This document shows, piece after piece, positions 44,126-50,000 of a DNA stretch of 50,000 bases (the stretch's first letter is position 1; every line of letters begins with the position of its first letter). Source of the DNA: Armadillidium nasatum (Eukaryota > Arthropoda > Malacostraca > Isopoda > Armadillidiidae); contig SEYY01023907.1 of NCBI GenBank assembly GCA_009176605.1, positions 1-50,000 on the forward strand. Direction: 5' to 3'. The position numbers and the translations under genes were made by a program. The notes under the pieces are model-generated. The model saw only the letters and a program-made list of their open reading frames with translations. It did no database searches and was not told the DNA's origin.

Positions 44126-46515
44126 TGTTTCCAAACCTTCCTGTTAAAGATAGATTCGGGTGTAAATGTATGCTTAATAGATTTAAATACAAGGGTTGGC
44201 GTGAACAGGAAAGTAGGGGTGGTGGGTCAGTTTGGAGTGGGGAACAGGAATGCAAATGGGGAGAATTTAGTTGAAGTATGCATGAAAAATAGATTAATAG
44301 GTAATACTTTTTATAATAAAAAGTAGTCACAAGCTAACTTGGGTTAGTGGGGTAAATGGAAAGAGTGGCTTAATAGATTATATATGCATTAAGAAAAGAA
44401 TAAGAGACAGGTTACTAGATATAAACGTGTTTAGAGCAACAGCTAGAGGAATTTCGGACCATTATTTAGTTCTGGCTAGAACTAGAGTAATGGGAAGCTG
44501 GAGAAAGATTGGAAGCGTAAAGATTGTGGGAGGACTGAAAGAGAAGTTTAGAAGTGAGTTAAATTCAAGTTGGAAAGAGGTGAGAGGGAGTATGATTGGT
44601 GGAGTGGAGGATAAGTGGGACAGGTTTAGGGAGATTATGGTAGAAAGTGCGAGGAATGTGTATGGGATGAGGAGGGTGGGAGGGAAAAGAAAAATGAAAG
44701 GGAAGTGAATGGTGGTGTGAGGAGGTAAAAATTGCATTAAAAGAAAACGAGGAGGCTTTTGTAAAATATCTGGGTATTACAAGATTGGAAGATAGGGAGG
44801 CTTACCAGAATACGAAGAGAATAGTCAAGAGGGAAGTTAGAAGGGCGAAAGAAACAGCGGATGATAATTGAGACATGATAATGGAAGACTTTAGAGAAAG
44901 AGTAAGATGTTTTGGAAGGAGGTGAATAAGGTAAGAAATAAGGGGAAGGTAATGAGAGGGTGGGGGTAAAGCGAAATAATGCATGTAGAAGGTGAATTTG
45001 GGACAAGATGGAGGGAATACTTTAATAGGTTGCTAAATGAGAGTGAGGCGAGGAGTGAAGATGAGGTGGTGGAGGGGAAAAGAGAAGGAATGGTAGAAGT
45101 TGAGGGGGGGTGGATTTCGGTAGAAATAGGTAAAGCACTGAGGAAAGTCAAGAGGGAGTAAATCGTCTGGTTTGGATGATAAGTGGAGAGATGACGATGT
45201 AAGGGAGATGTGAGCGTGATAAAATGCTTGGCAAGATTGTTTAATTTATGTTGGGCATTGGGTAGGATGCATTAAGATTGGAAAGATACGTGTATGGTCC
45301 CTTTATATTAAGGAAAGGGTGATAAATATTAGTGTGGGAGTTATAGGGGGGATTTGTTTACTGAGCGTAGTGGGAAAAGTATATGGTAGAATCTTAGTGG
45401 GAAAGGTAGGGATGAGTGATTTGATAGGTGAGAAATAGAGGGGATTTAGGAAAGGTAGTGGGTGTACGGATCAGGTTTTCACTTTAAGAATGATTGAAGA
45501 GAAAAATAGATATAAAGGGAAGGATTTGTACAGGTGTTTTATGGAAAAAAAACTTATGATAGGGTGGATAGAAGTAAACTGTGGGAGATTCTGGGCGAGT
45601 ATGAAATTGAGGAGAAGGCTCTGGAGGGTATTAGGGCATTACACAGAAGTTTTTTTTATGCAAAAATGGGTTGACGTAGGGTTGTTTAATGTCTCCGGGG
45701 TTAACTTACTTATTGACAAAGTGGTGAGATTGACGGATAGGGAAGGTAGAGGGGTGAGAATGAGAGAACAGAAAGTATGTGGCGCGACTGCGTTACTGTA
45801 TGCGGACGATGTTGTCCTTTTGGCAGAGTCACAAGACGATCTGAAGGTCTTGGTAGAGGAATTTGTAAAAGGTTGTGTAGAGTTGGGCTAAAGAGAGAAT
45901 GCGGGCAAGAGTAAAGTGTTATGGATAAAAAAATGGGGAGGGGTGGGGGAGGAATATAGGTGGGAAAGATGAATTGCAAATTAAAGTAGGGAGGGAGATA
46001 TTGGGAGTGAGTTAACTTATTTAAATACCTGGGGGTAAATTTTTTTTTGGAAGAGATGGTAGTGTAGACGATGAAGTAGGGCACAGAATAAGAGAAGGGG
46101 AAGAAGTGCAAGGGGATTTGAGGAATATTTGGAACAGGAAGGTTGTCCAGAGGTGAAATTGAAAAGGTTCGAGGGTTGCTGTGTACTGGTAGTTATGTAT
46201 GTTAGCGAGGTTTGGAGGTTGAATGCGAAAAAAAGAAAAAAGGTTGAGGTTTGCGAAATGAAGGGTCTGAGAGCGGTGTGTGATATAAGTAGAAGGGAGA
46301 GAGTCAGGAATATTAGAATAAGGGAGATGTGTAGTTGGAGAAGGAGTTTGGTTGGGTAAGCTGAACAGAACATGCTGAGGTGGTGTGAACATGTTTGTAG
46401 GATGAATTAGGAGAGATTGGCAAAAAAGGTTTTCGTTTCAGAAATGGTGGGTATGAGAGGTAGGGTGAGACCGAAGGGAAATTGGATGAACGTGGTCAAG
46501 GAGTTATTGAGAGTG
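44126..46515 (+). mobile_element. 5'-truncated LINE (endonuclease end, RT, C-terminal tail)
   Basis: Plus strand in order: endonuclease with LIDLNTRVG and GNRNANGENLVEVC (44165-44310), IDYICIKKRI, ISDHYLV (44450); a Lys/Arg-rich linker (44500-44860); RT with SGCTDQVFTLRMIEEK (45460), KGKDLYRCF, CLMSPG-like, and the catalytic ALLYADDVVLLAES (YADD at 45799-45810); a tail with MKGLRAVCDISRRERVRNIR (46259) and MLRWCEHVCRMN. The D of GDFN is replaced by LIDLN. Several stops and frameshifts. It resembles the RTE-like LINEs common in crustaceans, but I cannot fix the clade by eye. It sits between two Jockey-like fragments of opposite orientation. Confidence 0.78.
45490..45891 (+). pseudogene. Reverse transcriptase palm of the plus-strand LINE
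   Basis: A 133-codon open part of the RT. It begins MIEEKNRYKGKDLYRC and contains the catalytic Asp pair in YADD near residue 105. Upstream the KAYDRV motif is shifted out of frame at about 45550. Confidence 0.7.
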
Positions 46516-47328
46516 AAAGATTAAATATAAGAGGAAAAATAGATGATGGTAGAGAGTTCCATAGAACAGAGGTGGCTGGAAAAGAGGCACTACAAAGGGC
46601 TAGCCTGAGGTTTCCCACATCCACATAAAATTCATGCGAAAGCAGGGAACCCCTTGTGAAACGAGGACGACACAACAGTGGAGGAATGAGAGAAGCCAAT
46701 TCCCTCAAACACCTGCCATTGTAGTACCTATATTAAAGATATAGTGCGCCAACGTCACGTCACAGACATAGGGGGCAAGAGAGTTTGAAAGTAGGGGACA
46801 GTTTATTAATCTTTTATTTTAGATTTAGACTCAACGCTATCCAGGAAAGAGGAGGAACCGGAGCCCCCCACAGATGTGAGAACAGTACTCCATACAAGGG
46901 CGAATAAGACCCTTATATATTTGGAGTAACTGCTCAGAAGAAAAAAATTCTCGCAACCTGAACAGAATTCCCAGCTTCTTAGAGGCCGCTTTTGCAACCA
47001 TTGTGATATGTGGTTTCCAAGACAGTTTATTGTTTATGTTTAGGCCAAGAATGTTAATGTTATTTACAGGTGAGACGGGAGAGCCATCGAAGAGAATAGG
47101 AAAGTTGGGAGGTGTTTTTGAGAGGGAGATGTGAAGAAGTTGAGTTTTTAAAAGAGTTGAATTTCACAAGGTTGCTATGACCCCACCGGGAAATTCCATC
47201 CAGATCGGCAAGAATATAATCGGAAAGTTGAAGACGAGAAGCAACTCTAGAAGCAAAAGAGGGAGCAGATTTGAAATGAGTAGAAGAATGTAAAGTTGAG
47301 TCATCAACATAAGAGTGAGTTAACTCAC
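46516..47328 (-). mobile_element. Jockey-like LINE fragment B (RT palm to C-terminus)
   Basis: Minus strand from 47328: [14 protein letters not shown] (YVDD for the usual YADD), [34 protein letters not shown], then after frameshifts LGLNINNKLSWKPHITMVAK, a thumb with IYKGLIRP-type and GGSGSSSFLDSVESKSK, and the tail FPATSVLWNSLPSSIFPL. Different from fragment A. 5'-truncated at a (TA)n tract. Confidence 0.8.
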
Positions 47329-47445
<117 letters not shown>

Positions 47446-47631
47446 CTATAAATGAATCCTTGAATTTTAATATGAGGAAAATAAATTTCAAAACATTACT
47501 CATAAAACTATATTTATTTATCTACTTTTTTTTTTATTTCTTAATTTTTTGCCACTTCCACCGCCTTCCGAAAGAGGTTTTCCTTTTCTTTTTTCTCCTT
47601 TTCTGTCTAATTTTCTTTCTTGCTGCAACGG

Positions 47632-47738
<107 letters not shown>

Positions 47739-47739
47739 C

Positions 47740-48960
47740 AAAATCATATTACTAATAAGTAATATTACTAATGAAATAGGCAAATGAAAGAGCACAAATA
47801 TGAAAAAATATTAAGATTAAAAATTTTCACTTCGAAATTTATGTTATCTGAAAGCGAGATTTCTTTAAATTCGGTTTAGAGTGTCTTATATTGTATATGA
47901 AGTAAGTTGTTCCCAACGCTACCGTTAATGGGCGATAAGAAAAGTCAGAAAATGCAGATTAGTTTTGACTTTAGTAAGTGCACACGTTGCTCCATGTTTC
48001 GCTTATTGTGAAGACAAAATAACGCAACTGGGTTAGCATTTCACTTTTGAATTCGATTCTAAATTGTTTTTAACATCCTTGTGGTCATTCTGATAATATT
48101 TGTGAAGCTCTTCCATCTTTATTTTTCTTATTATTCAATTTTGGAAAGTGATTCACTGTTTTGCTGCCTTTGTTCTACATACTATCGAAGCCTTTTGATA
48201 TATAAATTACACTATTCACCGAAATGCCGAAGAACAGAGAACCATGAGTTAGAGAGAAGAATGATCACCACTTGAGTGTTTCTTAAGAAAACAATTTAGT
48301 TTCTATTGTATAGGTATGTATTCGTGGTTTTTACTTTCATTTCATATTCCTTAATCCTATCACCTGGCGAAGACAATAAATTCGGACTCAAATAGTTTCC
48401 CAATCCATAATTTATGTAAGCTATAATCTAATAATTCTATTTTAAATACAATCAAACCTTCCTTCATATTTAAAGATTCAAAATTTGGAGATAGTGTTCT
48501 TCTGCATGATCCAAATTCCAAAATTAACATCCTGTATACAATGATTACTATGAAGTAATAAGAGACATAGTCGAACTAGGGAAATACTGTTACTTATTCA
48601 ATGTTAAAAAAAGGAAATACTTAAGTTCAGTACCCCGTAGAAAGATAGAAAATATTCTCTATGATGAAATTTTTTTTCCTTTTAAAAGTTTCCAATACCT
48701 TTATGCTTATCGGTGTTTATAAATATAAATGCGGTGACTATGGGGCTGCCTGCAGAGGAAAAACTATTCGCTGTCTTTCTACGAAAATCGCAGAAAATAA
48801 TCAAGTTATTTCCTTTAGAACACTGTATTAGTTACATAATCTCCCATATTCAGTTATAAATTCTTATTTCCTCGACAAAAATCGCTGTGTATAGGAAGTT
48901 AATTTTGGAATTTTGGAAAGGCAAATGATGGGCATATGTTAAGATTGAGCATAGTGATTA
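47740..48960. other. Noncoding stretch, nothing recognised
   Basis: AT-rich and without homology that I can see; no RNA gene found. Confidence 0.45.
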
Positions 48961-48969
48961 AGTCTAGGG

Positions 48970-50000
48970 TCAGAGAGTTGGACAAAGAAAGGATGAGACT
49001 GTGCAGAAAGGCGTGTTGTACGAGCTCTTCTCAATGGAGTTCAGAGAAGCAGCGTCTGCTGTAATAGCGATAGAGAAAGTGACGCAACAATTCAATGGGG
49101 AGAGTGAGAGCGAGAGCGAAACAATTGATAAGAAAAGCCCCAGGCTCCACATTTTCAAGGATTGCTGTAAAGGTTGAACCAAGTCAAATGTGTGACCAAA
49201 GTCAGAGTTGACAATTTTTTGCAAATGCTAGAACACTGAAGAAGAACCATAAAGATTACTGCATCTTCTAAGAAATGAGTTGTTGGAGTTGTTGCGCGAT
49301 TCCATGATGAATTATTAAGTTGCCTGAGTTTCTGGAGTTTGAAGACGGGAGTAATTCCTGAAGGCATCATAGCATAGCATGAGAACACCTTATGTTAAAT
49401 CAAGATTTGTTAGGGTTAGTTGAAGAGATAGAATATAAAATGTACACGTCTATTTCAGAGAAAATTACCTCAGTTATACCTTCTGCAAAAGCAATCATCA
49501 CTCTACAGAAAATCAAGGAAGTACGACCGCAAATCAAACCAGCTCAGGGCACCGAAATGCAACAAGCTTTTTCTAGCGATATGCGGTTTCTTTCTTGAGA
49601 AAGACTTGAAGACACTGAAGAGGATACAGAGATATGAAAGCGATCAGAGGAACTCAAAGGAAGATATAATTTAACATTATAAGTTTAAAAAAAAGGTCTA
49701 GAATATTGGGGTCATCTCCACGGCGATCAGGGATACGAGTAGGGAGCTGCATTATCTGTTCAAGGTCATTTTGGGTGGAGAAATTGGAGGCACATTCACT
49801 GGCTGAATCGTGAAAACCAGAAGAAAGCCATTGAAGGTGAAGAACATTGAGATCACTTAAAATTATGATTTAAGAGAAAGGAGAAGAAAGAATGTGCTTT
49901 ATTTCAGAGTTTTGATAGTCGAAGAATTTTGGACAGTCAATACAGTTAGGAGATAAATAAACAGAACAAATGAATTAGTCATATAATGGCAAGAGAGTAT
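48970..50000 (-). mobile_element. Jockey-like LINE fragment C with internal deletion
   Basis: Minus strand from 50000: endonuclease end VLHLQWLSSGFHDSASECAS and QNDLEQIMQLPTRIPDRRGD with PNILDLFF (49860-49690), the post-endonuclease block (49600-49440), and the linker with LQTPETQ and SSWNRATT (49350-49290). At about 49240 it jumps to the RT C-terminal tail (SHTFDLVQPLQQ-like, ALALTLPIELLRH, YSRRCFSEL; 49210-48975). The whole RT core is missing. The open frame on the plus strand at 49392-49598 is a shadow of this. Confidence 0.65.

Noticed and set aside
43827-44330. Plus-strand 80-codon and minus-strand 121-codon frames around 43.8-44.3 kb as possible host genes
   Set aside because: The first is antisense to Jockey-like fragment A, the second antisense to the plus-strand LINE and partly in fragment A.
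49392-49598. A 68-codon plus-strand frame that looked protein-like
   Set aside because: It is the antisense of the post-endonuclease block of a minus-strand Jockey-like LINE.

Overview
The window is nuclear DNA from a eukaryote. It is very AT-rich, and it holds one split protein-coding gene embedded in dense transposon debris and about twenty long (TA)n tracts. Very long TA microsatellites together with CR1-like and Jockey-like LINEs, BEL/Pao elements and hAT fragments suggest an arthropod, most likely a malacostracan (decapod-type) crustacean. That placement is an inference; no mitochondrial or rRNA sequence is present to fix it.

The one host gene is a complete DDX47/Rrp3-type DEAD-box RNA helicase on the minus strand, 41037 down to 21649. 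I assembled ten coding exons by eye. All exon joins keep the frame, every boundary has GT/AG, and the product is 440 residues, running from a 15-residue first exon to a Lys-rich C-terminus. Its introns hold most of the interesting structure. Intron 7 (22.7-26.9 kb) contains a roughly 3 kb palindrome (22795-25805) whose arms carry an LTR-like segment. Intron 2 (30.3-39.0 kb) carries two hAT ends, an LTR-like segment, a LINE tail and families of short repeats. Exons 7, 8 and 9 lie within about 30 bp of long TA tracts, and the exon 7 acceptor follows one directly.

Layout. 1-5.35 kb: two copies of a CR1-like LINE (zinc-knuckle, SGNH-esterase ORF1; endonuclease and RT ORF2), joined tail to tail at a palindromic GGTACC as a 5.3 kb inverted duplication. 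6.8-7.0 kb: a hAT-type MITE. 7.06-8.65 kb: a decayed ORF of a dispersed arthropod repeat family. 8.7-16.8 kb: AT-rich noncoding DNA with short direct and dispersed repeats. 16.8-21.1 kb: a 5'-truncated BEL/Pao retrotransposon, two LTRs and a hAT 3' end, all on the minus strand. 21.1-21.4 kb: a Jockey-like tail. 21.6-41.0 kb: the DDX47 gene. 41-43 kb: AT-rich DNA and a large TA tract. 43-50 kb: a nest of retroelements (solo BEL LTR, three Jockey-like fragments on the minus strand, one 5'-truncated LINE on the plus strand).

I saw no tRNA, rRNA, CRISPR or prokaryotic features. Most open frames are shadows of these elements or of TA tracts (poly Tyr-Ile). I found no new multi-gene system. The strongest unusual signals are the two giant inverted duplications and the repeated pairing of mobile-element ends with (TA)n.
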